From: Lysobacter soli
Lineage (GTDB): Bacteria > Pseudomonadota > Gammaproteobacteria > Xanthomonadales > Xanthomonadaceae
Direction: 5' to 3'
Assembly: GCF_003382285.1 (NCBI RefSeq)
Contig: NZ_QTJR01000007.1
Coordinates: forward strand, 124,001-188,000
DNA: 64,000 bases
Position numbers and translations under genes: made by a program
Notes under the pieces: model-generated
What the model saw: the letters and a program-made list of their open reading frames with translations, nothing else
What the model was told of the DNA's origin: nothing
Database searches by the model: none
Shown: positions 8,334 to 19,814 of the stretch, one piece after another
How positions within the stretch are numbered: position 1 is the first letter of the stretch
Layout: each line of letters starts with the position of its first letter

Positions 8334-9323
8334 ATGCGTCCGACGTCGAAAACGCTGCGGATCGCGGCCGGGCTGATCTTCGCCACCGCCTCGGCCGGCA
8401 GCGCCGCGCAGGCGGCTTCCGATGCCGCCCGCGACGCCGAACGCACCCTGCGTGCCGGCGACAGCGCGCTGCAGGTCAGCGTCATCGGCGTGGACGACGC
8501 ACGCCGCCGCGCGCAGTTGCAGGACTGGCTGGCCGAAGTCGCGCAGGCGCAGCTGACCGCGTTCGGGCGCTATCCGCTCCACAGCGCGCGCGTGCGCATC
8601 GAGCAGGTCGCGCGCGAAGCCGCCCGCGACGACGAAAGCCCGGTGCCGTGGGGCCAGACGCTGCGGCGCGGCGATACGGCGGTGCTGCTGTTCGTGCGCG
8701 ACGACGCGACGCCGGCGGAACTTCGTGCCGACTGGACGGCGATCCACGAGCTCTCGCACCTGTTCCATCCGTACATGGGGCGCGACGGCCGCTGGCTGTC
8801 GGAAGGACTCGCGAGCTACTACCAGAACGTGCTGCGCGCCCGCGCCGGGCTGCTCACGCCGGAGCGCGCGTGGGAGTTGCTCGACGCCGGCTTCGGTCGC
8901 GGCCGCCGCGAATCCAGCGGTGCGCCGCTGGTCGAACTCAGCCGCACGCACGAAGGCACGATGCGCGTGTACTGGGCTGGCGCGGCGTTCTGGCTGCAGG
9001 CCGACGTCGCGCTGCGACGCGACCACGCAACCAGCCTGGATGCCGTCCTGTCGAAATACTCGGACTGCTGCCTCAGCGGCACCGGCGAGACGGCGCCTGC
9101 GAAGTTCATCGCCGAACTCGACCGGCTCTCCGGCACGAAGGTGTTCTCGTCGAACTACGCGCGACTGGTCCAGTCGCGCGCCTTTCCCCCGCTGGATGCG
9201 GTGTATCGCGAGCTTGGCATCATGCGGCGCGGCGATGCGCTGGCGTTCGATGAAGGTGCGGAGAGCGCCGCATTGCGCCGCTCGATCATGCGCGGCGCAG
9301 CGGAACCCGCGCCCGCGCGTTAG
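8334..9323 (+). CDS. Secreted HExxH metallopeptidase-like protein
   Basis: 329 residues beginning with a Sec signal peptide (hydrophobic core IAAGLIFATASAGSAAQAA). A zinc motif HELSH lies at about residues 139-143 in AIHELSHLFHPYMG, and a glutamate in WLSEGLASYYQ follows about 15 residues later, the layout of gluzincin-type (M1/M61-like) peptidases though with a shorter spacing than M1. A ribosome site GGAGGGAGC precedes the ATG. The stop codon overlaps by four bases the stop of the convergent UPF0114 gene. The substrate is unknown; a periplasmic or extracellular peptidase is inferred. Confidence 0.8.
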   Translation: MRPTSKTLRIAAGLIFATASAGSAAQAASDAARDAERTLRAGDSALQVSVIGVDDARRRAQLQDWLAEVAQAQLTAFGRYPLHSARVRIEQVAREAARDDESPVPWGQTLRRGDTAVLLFVRDDATPAELRADWTAIHELSHLFHPYMGRDGRWLSEGLASYYQNVLRARAGLLTPERAWELLDAGFGRGRRESSGAPLVELSRTHEGTMRVYWAGAAFWLQADVALRRDHATSLDAVLSKYSDCCLSGTGETAPAKFIAELDRLSGTKVFSSNYARLVQSRAFPPLDAVYRELGIMRRGDALAFDEGAESAALRRSIMRGAAEPAPAR

Positions 9324-9949
9324 TGCGCGTGCGCGTCCTTGTGAGCCGCGTTCGACGCGGCGGACATCAGACGGTCGGTGTAGGCGATGCCGATGGCCGA
9401 GAGGATGAACACGCAGTGGATGATCGTCTGCCACATGACGCCGTCGGACGTCATCTGCGTGCATTGCGTGCTGGTGATCGCCAGCTGTGCCTTCATCTCC
9501 GCCAACTGTTCAGCGGTACAGAACGGCAGCCCCTTGAGCGCGCCGGCGGCGATGAACGTCTTGAGCAGGTGGATCGACGAGATGCCGATGATCGCCATCG
9601 CCAGCTTCACCTTCAGCACGCTCGCGTTGACGTGGCTCAGCCATTCCGGCTGGTCCGGATGGCCCTGCAGGTTCAGGCGCGACACGAAGGTCTCGTAGCC
9701 ACCGACGATCACCATCACCAGCAGGTTGGAGATCATCACCACGTCGATCAGGCCGAGCACGATCAGCATGATTTCCTGCTCGCCCAGGGAAGGCGCGCGG
9801 TGGATCAGGTGCCACAGCTCCTTGCCGAACAGGAATACGTACACGCCCTGAGCGACGATCAGCCCCAGGTACAGCGGCAGCTGCAACCAACGCGAGGAGA
9901 AGATCAGGGCGGGAAGCGGGTTCATCGGGGCGGGACGCGGATCGGACAT
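9320..9949 (-). CDS. UPF0114 / TIGR00645 (YqhA-like) membrane protein
   Basis: 209 residues with about four hydrophobic segments: SSRWLQLPLYLGLIVAQGVY, LIVLGLIDVVMISNLLVMVI, a segment near LAMAIIGISSIHLLK, and a final one near IIHCVFILSAIGIAY. The GGYETFVSRL and HVNASVLKVKL motifs are typical of the YqhA family. It is longer than E. coli YqhA because of an insert with two cysteines (FCTAEQ and STQCTQ) before the last membrane helix. Inner-membrane location is clear; biochemical function is not known for the family. Confidence 0.88.
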   Translation of the reverse strand: MSDPRPAPMNPLPALIFSSRWLQLPLYLGLIVAQGVYVFLFGKELWHLIHRAPSLGEQEIMLIVLGLIDVVMISNLLVMVIVGGYETFVSRLNLQGHPDQPEWLSHVNASVLKVKLAMAIIGISSIHLLKTFIAAGALKGLPFCTAEQLAEMKAQLAITSTQCTQMTSDGVMWQTIIHCVFILSAIGIAYTDRLMSAASNAAHKDAHAH

Positions 9950-10120
9950 GCGGCGGCGCTCGGTTCGGGATCGGGGGGCCGGCTAGGGTACCGGCCGGCC
10001 ATGACAGCCGCCAATGCGCGTCTGAAGGACGTTGGAATTCAGCATTGCGTCCGGCCGGACCGGGCACACCGCCCCTGCCCTTACACTGGACGGCCCCCAG
10101 CCCGCCGGAGTTCCGCCCCC

Positions 10121-13068
<2,948 letters not shown>

Positions 13069-13093
13069 GCGCGGCTGGTCGCAGGAACGAGAG

Positions 13094-13120
13094 AGCCCGG
13101 CATTCGCCGGGCTTTTTTTT
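13094..13120 (+). terminator. Rho-independent terminator of the GST-DPP-IV operon
   Basis: Stem GCCCGG / CCGGGC with loop CATTCG, followed by eight T residues, 26 bases after the DPP-IV stop codon. Confidence 0.92.
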
Positions 13121-13298
13121 AACCGCGGCTCGCGTCGACCGGGAAGACCGGGAGCGGTCCAGAGCAACCATCATCCCGGCGACTGCGGGACGACCGTCCG
13201 TTGATTCCTGCCCCGCACGGCGCGCAGTGACCTTCGGGGCATGGTGCCCGGACGCCGCAGCCGCCATGCTCGCCGTCGGACCCCTTCCTGCCGATGCC

Positions 13299-15122
13299 AT
13301 GACCAAGCCGCTGACCCTCGCGATTGCCCTGTCCCTCACCCTCGCCACCGGCGCGCCGATGCTCGCGCAGGCGGCGCAGCCTGCCGCGAAGTCGACGGCC
13401 GCCAAGCCCGCTGCGAAGCCCACGCCGGCATGGGTCGCTACCAGCAACGAGTACGCCAACATCCTGCTCAAGGCGCAGGCCGAGTTCGCGCCGGAGGGCA
13501 TGTCGTTCTTCGGCGTGCCGGGTTACGACGATCGCGTTGCCGACCTCAAGCCGCAGAATCCCGAGCGCTTCCGTGCCGCGACTGCCAAGGCGCGCGACGA
13601 ACTGAAAGCCAAGCTCGCCGTCGAACGCGATCCGAACGTGCGCCAGGATCTGGAAATCATGATCCGCGCGGCCGACGAGAACATCGCCACCAGCGAACTC
13701 ACCCAGCGCCTGACGCTGCCGTGGAGCGACGTGCCGCAGACGGTGTTCAGCGGCCTGCAGGGCCTGCTGTCCGACCAGACGCCGCCCGAGCGCCGCGCCA
13801 AGGCGCTCGACCGCCTGAAGAACTACGTCGGGATGGGCACCGAGAAGACGCCGATCACCGAGCTGGCGAAGGCGCGTTACACCGAAGCCGCGGCGAATGC
13901 GCAGCTCGTGCATCCGACGAAGCTCGAGGTCGAGCAGGCGCTGGGCAATGTCGACACCTACGTCGACGGCATCCGCAAGCTGTTCGCCAAGTACAAGATC
14001 GAAGGGGCCGAGCCCGCGCTCGCCGCGATGGAGACGCAGCTGAAGGATTACGGCACGTGGGCACGCGCCAACGTGCTGCCGACTGCACGCACCGACACGA
14101 AGCTGCCGCCGGAGCTGTACGCCAACAGCCTCAAGCAGTACGGCATCGACATCGACCCGCAGCTGCTGGTCCGCCGCGCGCAGGTGGAGTTCATGGAAAC
14201 GCGAGCGGCGATGCAGCAGCTCGCGCCGCTGGTGGCGAAGGCGAACAACCTCACCGTCGCCGATCCGCACGATTACGTCGCCGTCATCAATGCGCTGAAG
14301 AAGCGCAACATGCCCAACGACCAGCTCGAGGCGCGCTATCGCACGGTGATCGACCAGATCGATCCGATCATCCGCTCCGAGCGCATCGTCGACGTGCCGA
14401 ACCGTCCGATGGTGATGCGCCTGGGCAGCGAAGCCGAATCGGCCGCGCAGCCCGCGCCGCATTTCCTGCCGGCGCCGCTGATCGGCAACACGGGGCAGCA
14501 GGGCCAGTTCGTGCTGCCGGTGTCGGTGCCGACCGCCGAGGGCAAGGCGCTGGAATACGACGACTTCAACTTCGATGCGGTGCGTTGGACGCTGTCGGCG
14601 CATGAAGGCCGTCCGGGCCACGAGCTGCAGTTCACCGCGATGGTCGAGCGCGGCATCTCGCTGGCGCGCACGATGTTCGCGTTCAACTCGGTCAACGTGG
14701 AAGGCTGGGCGCTGTACGCCGAAGCCGAGATGGTGCCGTACGAGCCGCTGGACGGTCAGCTGATCGCGCTGCAGTTCCGCCTCATGCGCGCCGCGCGCGC
14801 GATGCTCGATCCGATGCTGAACCTGGGGCTGATCGACCGCGAGGCGGCCGGCCGCATCCTGCGCGAGAAGGTCGGGCTGTCGGAGGCGATGACGAAGCAG
14901 GAGCTGGACCGCTACACCTTCAACGCCCCGGGCCAGGCGGGCAGCTACTTCTACGGCTACACCCGCATCCTCGAACTGCGCATGGAGACCGAGATCGCGC
15001 TGGGCGACAAGTTCGATCGCCTCGCGTTCAACAACTTCCTCCTCGACCAGGGCCTGCTCCCGCCGGACCTGCTGGCCAAGGCCGTGCGCGAGCAGTTCAT
15101 TCCGGCGCAGTTGAAAAAGTAA
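13299..15122 (+). CDS. Secreted DUF885 family protein
   Basis: 607 residues. The ATG opens a signal peptide (LTLAIALSLTLATGAPMLAQAA), followed by an Ala/Lys/Pro-rich linker. The body is a DUF885 domain: the C-terminal half contains SAHEGRPGHELQ, the HExxPGH signature of the family that resembles a zinc site, and EGWALYAEAEM with a conserved glutamate. The upstream open frame runs back into the DPP-IV region and is a shadow. Many family members are annotated as putative metallopeptidases, but activity is not established from sequence. A truncated paralogue starts at 62710. Confidence 0.88.
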   Translation: MTKPLTLAIALSLTLATGAPMLAQAAQPAAKSTAAKPAAKPTPAWVATSNEYANILLKAQAEFAPEGMSFFGVPGYDDRVADLKPQNPERFRAATAKARDELKAKLAVERDPNVRQDLEIMIRAADENIATSELTQRLTLPWSDVPQTVFSGLQGLLSDQTPPERRAKALDRLKNYVGMGTEKTPITELAKARYTEAAANAQLVHPTKLEVEQALGNVDTYVDGIRKLFAKYKIEGAEPALAAMETQLKDYGTWARANVLPTARTDTKLPPELYANSLKQYGIDIDPQLLVRRAQVEFMETRAAMQQLAPLVAKANNLTVADPHDYVAVINALKKRNMPNDQLEARYRTVIDQIDPIIRSERIVDVPNRPMVMRLGSEAESAAQPAPHFLPAPLIGNTGQQGQFVLPVSVPTAEGKALEYDDFNFDAVRWTLSAHEGRPGHELQFTAMVERGISLARTMFAFNSVNVEGWALYAEAEMVPYEPLDGQLIALQFRLMRAARAMLDPMLNLGLIDREAAGRILREKVGLSEAMTKQELDRYTFNAPGQAGSYFYGYTRILELRMETEIALGDKFDRLAFNNFLLDQGLLPPDLLAKAVREQFIPAQLKK

Positions 15123-15154
15123 GCGCGGAAACGCGGCCGCGGCGGCCGCTTAAG

Positions 15155-15190
15155 CCCCTCTCCCACCGGGAGAGGGGTTGGGGTGAGGGT
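15155..15190 (-). repeat. Type B repeat (CCCCAACCCCTCTCCC family)
   Basis: A hairpin of CCCCTCTCCC and GGGAGAGGGG followed by TTGGGGTGAGGG. Copies occur at 28515-28552, 28674-28711, 28833-28867, 40013-40052, 40294-40331, 40530-40566 and 62552-62588. It may also serve as a weak terminator for the gene before it. Confidence 0.85.
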
Positions 15191-15252
15191 CGGGGCGTGC
15201 GATGCAGTCATGCTCTCTCACCCTCACTCGCTCGCACTGACCGCACGTCGAA

Positions 15253-15350
15253 ATGGATTCCAGCTTTCGCCGGCGTGACGCGGATCTGGTGAAGTCCCTC
15301 GGCAGTGCCCAGGCGCTACGGGCCTGGGTCCCGGCTTTCGCCGGGATGAC
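15253..15350 (+). repeat. Two type A repeats in direct orientation
   Basis: 15253-15280 is a degenerate copy (TGGATTCCAGCTTTCGCCGG) and 15322-15350 a perfect copy with the CCCGGC-TTTC-GCCGGG stem. Confidence 0.8.
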
Positions 15351-15512
15351 GGTGTTTGATCTGATTTCCGCGCCTTGTGAGCGTGAGGCGCCAGACGCCG
15401 AGGCGTGCTGGTCGGCAGCCGCCCGCTTCACCCAATTCCGACACCCCCTCCACGCCCCGTGAATTCCCGCGGCACCGGCGGCCCGTGCAGGAGGCACCGA
15501 CACAGCGCTCGC

Positions 15513-15518
15513 TATACT
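15513..15518 (+). promoter_or_regulatory. Candidate -10 box of the ketosynthase operon
   Basis: TATACT, the closest match to a sigma-70 -10 in this gap, located 64 bases before the preferred ketosynthase ATG. No clear -35 is visible. Confidence 0.4.
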
Positions 15519-15581
15519 TCCGCGAACGTTGTCCGGGAATGTTTCGTGCCGTCCACGCTTCCGCCGTCCACTGCCCGCCGC

Positions 15582-16763
15582 ATGGCGCCCCTTGCGATCC
15601 GCGCCTGCACCGCCACCAGTGCCGTCGGCCGCGGACGGGATGCGTTGGCGAAGGCGTTGGCCGAAGGCCGCACCGGGCTGCGCCGGAACGATTTCGGCGA
15701 CGACGCACGTCTGGACTGCTGGATCGGCCGCGTCGATGGGCTCGAAACCGTCGAGCTTCCCGCATCGCTCCAGCCCTGGGATTCGCGCAACAACCGCCTG
15801 GCCTGGCTGGCGCTGGCGCAGGACGGCCTGCGCGCGGCGATCGACGACGCCGTCGCGCGCCATGGCGCCGAGCGCGTCGCGGTGATCGTCGGCACCTCGA
15901 CCTCCAGCATCGGCAGCACCGAAGCGGCCTACACCGCGCTGGAAGACGGCGAGTTCGCCGAGCGGTTCGCCCGACCGCACGTGCACACGCCGCATTCGCT
16001 CGGCGAGTTCGTGCAGCAGGCGACCGGCCTTCGCGGCCCATGCATCACGGTGGCGACCGCGTGCTCGTCGAGCGCGAAGGTGTTCGCGCAGGCCGCGCGC
16101 ATGATCGACGCCGGCCTCGTCGACGCCGCGCTCGTCGGCGGCGTGGATACGCTCTGCGGCAGCGTGCTGTTCGGTTTCAATTCGCTGCAGCTGGTATCGA
16201 GCGAACCCTGTCGTCCGTTCGATGCGACGCGCAATGGTCTGTCGCTCGGCGAAGCCGGCGGTTTCGCGCTGCTCGAACGCGCCAACGACGGCGACACCGG
16301 CCTGCAGTTGCGCGGCTACGGCGAATCCAGCGACGCGCACCACATGTCCTCGCCGCATCCGGAAGGCCTCGGCGCGCGGCTGGCGATGCGCGATGCGCTC
16401 GCACGCGCCGGCATCGACGCGGCCGAGGTCGGTTACCTCAACCTGCACGGCACCGCCACGCCGGCCAACGATTCCATCGAAGCCGCGGCCGTGGCGTCGC
16501 TCTTTCCCGATGCGCTGCATGCCAGTTCGACCAAGGGCTGGACCGGCCATACGCTCGGCGCGGCCGGCATCGTCGAATCGACGATCGCCCTGATCGCGCT
16601 GGAACGCGGCGAACTGCCCGGCACGCTGAACAGCGACACGCCAGACACCGCCTGCGGCCCGCAGATCCGCTTCGCGCCGCAGCGCGCCGACATCCGTTAC
16701 TCGATGAACAACTCCTTCGGTTTCGGCGGCAACAACTGCTCGCTGGTGTTCGGTCGCGCATGA
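15582..16763 (+). CDS. Aryl-polyene beta-ketoacyl-ACP synthase (ApeO-like)
   Basis: 393 residues from the ATG at 15582 (MAPLAIRACTATSAVGRG); a GTG at 15546 would add 12 residues, and neither start has a good ribosome site. The active-site triad of a condensing enzyme is intact: C161 in TACSSSAKVF, H289 in LHGTATPAND and H323 in GWTGHTLGAAG. It should carry out the Claisen condensations that lengthen the polyene on the ACP. It is the first gene of a plus-strand trio; the stop overlaps the next start (ATGA). It matches FabB/ApeO-type ketosynthases better than FabH because of the Cys-His-His triad. Confidence 0.93.
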   Translation: MAPLAIRACTATSAVGRGRDALAKALAEGRTGLRRNDFGDDARLDCWIGRVDGLETVELPASLQPWDSRNNRLAWLALAQDGLRAAIDDAVARHGAERVAVIVGTSTSSIGSTEAAYTALEDGEFAERFARPHVHTPHSLGEFVQQATGLRGPCITVATACSSSAKVFAQAARMIDAGLVDAALVGGVDTLCGSVLFGFNSLQLVSSEPCRPFDATRNGLSLGEAGGFALLERANDGDTGLQLRGYGESSDAHHMSSPHPEGLGARLAMRDALARAGIDAAEVGYLNLHGTATPANDSIEAAAVASLFPDALHASSTKGWTGHTLGAAGIVESTIALIALERGELPGTLNSDTPDTACGPQIRFAPQRADIRYSMNNSFGFGGNNCSLVFGRA

Positions 16764-17539
16764 GCCGTCTGGAAGCGAAGGTCGAAGGCATCGGTTTCTG
16801 GACGCGGGGCTTGCCCTCGTGGCCGGCGGCGCGCGAGTTCGCATCCAGCGGCGCGCAACCCGCCGATGCGCCGGCGCGACCGTCGCCGCAGTTGCTGCCG
16901 GCGAACGAACGCCGCCGCGCGCCGGAGACCGTCGCCATCGCGCTGGAAGTCGCGATGGCCGCATGCGAAGCCGCGTCGCGCGATCCCGCGTCGCTGCCGT
17001 CGGTGTTCGCATCGACGCATGGCGAGCTGGCGATCACCGACTACATGTGCACGACGCTCGCGGCCGATCCGCGCGCGTTGTCGCCCACGCGTTTCCACAA
17101 TTCCGTGCACAACGCCGCCGCCGGCTACTGGACCATCGGCACCGGCGCGATGCAGCCGGCCAACGCGATCAGCGCGTACACGGCGAGCTTCGCGCAAGGC
17201 CTGATCGAGGCGCTCACGCAGCTGCACGACGACGCCGACGCGGTGCTGCTGGTCGCCTACGACGGCCAGTCCGCCGGGCCTCTGGCGAAGATGGCGCCGA
17301 GCGAAGGCCTGCTCGGCGGCGCGCTGGTGCTGTCGCGCGACGGTGCCGGCCCGCGCCTTTCGGCACGCCTGGTGCCGGTTTCGACCCGCGAGCCGGCCAG
17401 CGGCCCGCTCGCGCGCTTCGCGTCGGCCAATGCGATGGCGCCGATGCTCCCGTTGTTCGACGTGCTCGCGCATGGCGCCGGCACGGCGGTGCTGCCCGCC
17501 AGCGCCGCGCACGACCTGTTGGTGGAGGTGAACCCATGA
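16760..17539 (+). CDS. Beta-ketoacyl synthase-like chain-length factor (ApeC-like)
   Basis: 259 residues. It corresponds to the N-terminal half of a ketosynthase (ketoacyl-synt_2 type): VFASTHGELAITDYM, then RFHNSVHNAAAGYWTIG. The position equivalent to the catalytic cysteine is not Cys, and the C-terminal half with the two histidines is missing, which is normal for ApeC-type chain-length factors. It probably pairs with the upstream ketosynthase to form a heterodimer. Four-base overlaps with both neighbours indicate strict translational coupling. Confidence 0.88.
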   Translation: MSRLEAKVEGIGFWTRGLPSWPAAREFASSGAQPADAPARPSPQLLPANERRRAPETVAIALEVAMAACEAASRDPASLPSVFASTHGELAITDYMCTTLAADPRALSPTRFHNSVHNAAAGYWTIGTGAMQPANAISAYTASFAQGLIEALTQLHDDADAVLLVAYDGQSAGPLAKMAPSEGLLGGALVLSRDGAGPRLSARLVPVSTREPASGPLARFASANAMAPMLPLFDVLAHGAGTAVLPASAAHDLLVEVNP

Positions 17540-18360
17540 TCCATCCGTACCTGAGCCGCGACGACGTCATCGTCGTGATCCCCGCCCTGAACGAAGCGCT
17601 GCGCATCCGCGACGTCGTCGAGGGCGCGCTGGCCGAATGCCCGCGCGTGCTGGTGATCGACGACGGGTCCGACGACGGCACCGCCGACCGCATCGCCGAC
17701 TTGCCGGTCACCGTGATCCGGCACGCGCAGCGCATGGGCAAGGGCGCGAGCCTGCGCGATGGTTTCGCGCACGCGCTGCGCATGGGCGCCCGCGCCATCG
17801 TCAGCATGGACGGCGACGGACAGCATCTTCCCAGCGACATCCCGCGCCTGCTCGCGGCGGCGAACCGACATCCGGGCCACATCGTGATCGGCGCGCGCCT
17901 GCGTCGCCGCTCGCAGCAACCGGTCTATCGACGCCTCGCCAACGAGTTCGCCGACTGGGGCATCGCGTGGGGCACGGGCTACCAGATCGCCGACACGCAG
18001 AGCGGGCAACGCCTGTATCCGGCTGCGGTCGCCGCGCTGACCGACGTGCCCGGCGAGGATTTCGTGTTCGAGGCGCAGATCCTGATTTCCGCCGCGCAGC
18101 AGCTGGGCACGCGCTGCGTCTCGGTGCCGATCGAATCGCGTTACAAGTGCGTGCACAGCGACGAGCAGTTCCGCCCGAGCCATTTCAAACCGCTGCGCGA
18201 TTTCTCGCGCATCACCTCGCACGTGGTGCTGGGTGTGCTGCGGAAGGGTGGCATTCCCGAGATGTACCGCCGGATCCAGGCGAATCCGGCGTTGATCGAC
18301 GATCCATCGGGCGAGTTCGCGCCGCCGCCAATGGGCGTGGTGCAGACGCGGTCGTCGTAG
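17536..18360 (+). CDS. Glycosyltransferase family 2 of the pigment cluster
   Basis: 274 residues. A GT-A fold is evident from VIVVIPALNEALRI, LVIDDGSDDGT and the metal-binding SMDGDGQHLPSD. HAQRMGKGASLRDGFAHAL is typical of dolichyl-phosphate-mannose-synthase-like GT2 enzymes. No membrane helix is seen, so it is probably cytoplasmic or peripheral. Coupled to the ketosynthase/CLF genes, it may add a sugar to the aryl polyene or its lipid anchor; the acceptor is inferred only from context. The start ATG overlaps the previous stop. Confidence 0.88.
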   Translation: MIHPYLSRDDVIVVIPALNEALRIRDVVEGALAECPRVLVIDDGSDDGTADRIADLPVTVIRHAQRMGKGASLRDGFAHALRMGARAIVSMDGDGQHLPSDIPRLLAAANRHPGHIVIGARLRRRSQQPVYRRLANEFADWGIAWGTGYQIADTQSGQRLYPAAVAALTDVPGEDFVFEAQILISAAQQLGTRCVSVPIESRYKCVHSDEQFRPSHFKPLRDFSRITSHVVLGVLRKGGIPEMYRRIQANPALIDDPSGEFAPPPMGVVQTRSS

Positions 18361-18385
18361 GAGTCGTCGTTACTGGTTTTGTGCC

Positions 18386-18483
18386 GTCATTCCCGCGAAG
18401 GCGGGAATCCATCGATCCGGCGCGTCAATCTGCGGACGACGTGTTGGCTCGGACGGATGGATCCCCGCCTTCGCGGGGATGAC
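18386..18483. repeat. Inverted pair of type A-variant repeats
   Basis: Minus-oriented copy at 18386-18414 (TCATTCCCGCGAAGGCGGGA) and plus-oriented copy at 18455-18483 (ATCCCCGCCTTCGCGGGGAT). They separate the convergent glycosyltransferase and lipoprotein genes and could act as a bidirectional terminator, though no T-run is present. Confidence 0.8.
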
Positions 18484-18492
18484 ACCAATAGA

Positions 18493-18993
18493 TCACTTCA
18501 CCGGCTGCGCCGGCGGCACCGTGGCAGGCGTCTGGGGGGCGGTCGCCGGCGGCGGGTTGGCGACGTAGATCGCCACGGCCTGCGCGAACTTCTTGGTCGG
18601 CGAGATGTTCACGCCGATGCCGCCGCCGCTGAAACTGCCGCCGTGGTAGCCGCTGGAGCTGCCGCCGCCCACGCCGAGGCCGACGCTGCTGCCGCCGCCG
18701 GTGTCCTGCGTGCCCATGAACAGCACGCCGTTGGCGCCGAGTTTCGCGGCCTCGGTGCGCAGCTTGGCGATCACGTCGTTCAGCTTGTTCTGCTCGCCGT
18801 AGGTGAAGCTGCCGCTGGCCGTCTCCAGGCGGGCGATTTCCTCGAATCCGCCTGGCGGCGGCGTGTAGTAGACGCGGACCTGCGCCGGATCGATCGGCGT
18901 GCGCGGCGTGCCGGTCACCAGTTGCGAAGTGGACGAACAACCGGCCAGCGCGGCCAGTGCGAGTGCTGCGAGCGTCGTGGCGATGCGGCGCAT
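18493..18993 (-). CDS. Lipoprotein with glycine/serine-rich C-terminal region
   Basis: 166 residues. The leader MRRIATTLAALALAALAGCSS has the lipobox L-A-G-C. The central part (RVYYTPPPGGFEEIARLETA, then KLRTEAAKLGANGVLFMGT) resembles small RcsF/DUF4156-like periplasmic domains in which a GANGV motif closes a beta-alpha-beta unit. This is followed by a Gly/Ser-rich stretch (about 110-135), a short conserved helix (KKFAQAVAIYVA) and a Pro-rich end. The gene follows the ketoreductase on the same strand after a gap of about 77 bases, so it may belong to the pigment operon, but family assignment is uncertain. Confidence 0.75.
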   Translation of the reverse strand: MRRIATTLAALALAALAGCSSTSQLVTGTPRTPIDPAQVRVYYTPPPGGFEEIARLETASGSFTYGEQNKLNDVIAKLRTEAAKLGANGVLFMGTQDTGGGSSVGLGVGGGSSSGYHGGSFSGGGIGVNISPTKKFAQAVAIYVANPPPATAPQTPATVPPAQPVK

Positions 18994-19070
18994 GGCGGCG
19001 TCTCCGTGTTGGGTTGCGGCGATCCTACGACAGTGGCGGTCGCGCCGAAGCGAACAAAGTCGCCGTCCGT

Positions 19071-19814
19071 TCAGGTCATCCCGCCGTCGACGCCGATGAC
19101 CTGCCCGTTGATGTAGCCGGCGGCGTCCGAGCACAGGAATCCGATCAGCGCCGCGACCTCGTCGGGCCGCCCGGCCCGGCCGGCGGGAACCAGCTGCTTG
19201 ATGGCCTCGGCCGGGAATGCGGCGTCGGCCATGCGGCCCTCGACCACGCCCGGCGCCACCACGTTGCAGGTGATGCCGCGGCTGCCCATCTCGCGCGCGA
19301 GCGACTTGGTCGCGCCGTGCAGCGCCGCCTTGGCCGCGGCGTAATTCGCCTGCCCGCGATTGCCCAGCACCGCCGCCACCGACGACACGCTGACCACGCG
19401 GCCCCAGCGCGTCCGCGCCATCGGCAGCAGCAGCGGCTGCGTGACGTGGAAGAAACCGTGAAGGGAGACGTCGATGACGCGCTTCCACTTCGCCTCGCTC
19501 ATGCCGGCCATCGGGCCGTCGTCGTGCACGCCGGCGTTGTTGACGACCACCTGGATCGGGCCGGCTTCGAGCAAGGTCGCGATCGCCGCCTGCGTGGCCT
19601 CGGCGTCGGCTACGTCGAACGCGACCGCTTGCCCCGATCCGCCAGCCGCCCCGATCGCGTCGACCACGGCCTGCGCGCGCTCGACATTGCGGTTGGCGTG
19701 CACGATCACCTCGCAGCCGTCGGCCGCCAGGCGTTGGCAGATCGCGCCGCCGATGTCGCCGCTGCCGCCGGTGACGAGGGCGCGACACGGACCGGTGTGC
19801 TTGCGTGCGCTCAT
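19071..19814 (-). CDS. 3-oxoacyl-ACP reductase of the pigment cluster (ApeQ-like)
   Basis: 247 residues, classical SDR. The NADPH site is TGGSGDIGGAI near residues 15-25, NNAG follows at about 92-95, and the catalytic residues are S144/S145, Y158 and K162 in SVSSVAAVLGNRGQANYAAAK. It should reduce the beta-keto group after each condensation. The start was set at MSARKHTG; its ATG overlaps the stop of the ApeP-like gene upstream (19811-19814). The longer upstream frame is a shadow of that gene. Confidence 0.92.
   Translation of the reverse strand: MSARKHTGPCRALVTGGSGDIGGAICQRLAADGCEVIVHANRNVERAQAVVDAIGAAGGSGQAVAFDVADAEATQAAIATLLEAGPIQVVVNNAGVHDDGPMAGMSEAKWKRVIDVSLHGFFHVTQPLLLPMARTRWGRVVSVSSVAAVLGNRGQANYAAAKAALHGATKSLAREMGSRGITCNVVAPGVVEGRMADAAFPAEAIKQLVPAGRAGRPDEVAALIGFLCSDAAGYINGQVIGVDGGMT

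Larger units (their letters stand above)
15123..15581. other. Gene-free repeat region before the pigment cluster
   Basis: Holds a GC hairpin right after the DUF885 stop (about 15134-15151), a type B repeat (15155-15190), two type A repeats in the same orientation (15253-15280, degenerate, and 15322-15350) and a candidate promoter (TATACT at 15513). No gene is supported. Confidence 0.6.

Noticed and set aside
16760-17539. A broken ketosynthase pseudogene
   Set aside because: Lack of the catalytic Cys and of the C-terminal half is normal for ApeC-type chain-length factors, and the frame is intact with coupled neighbours.
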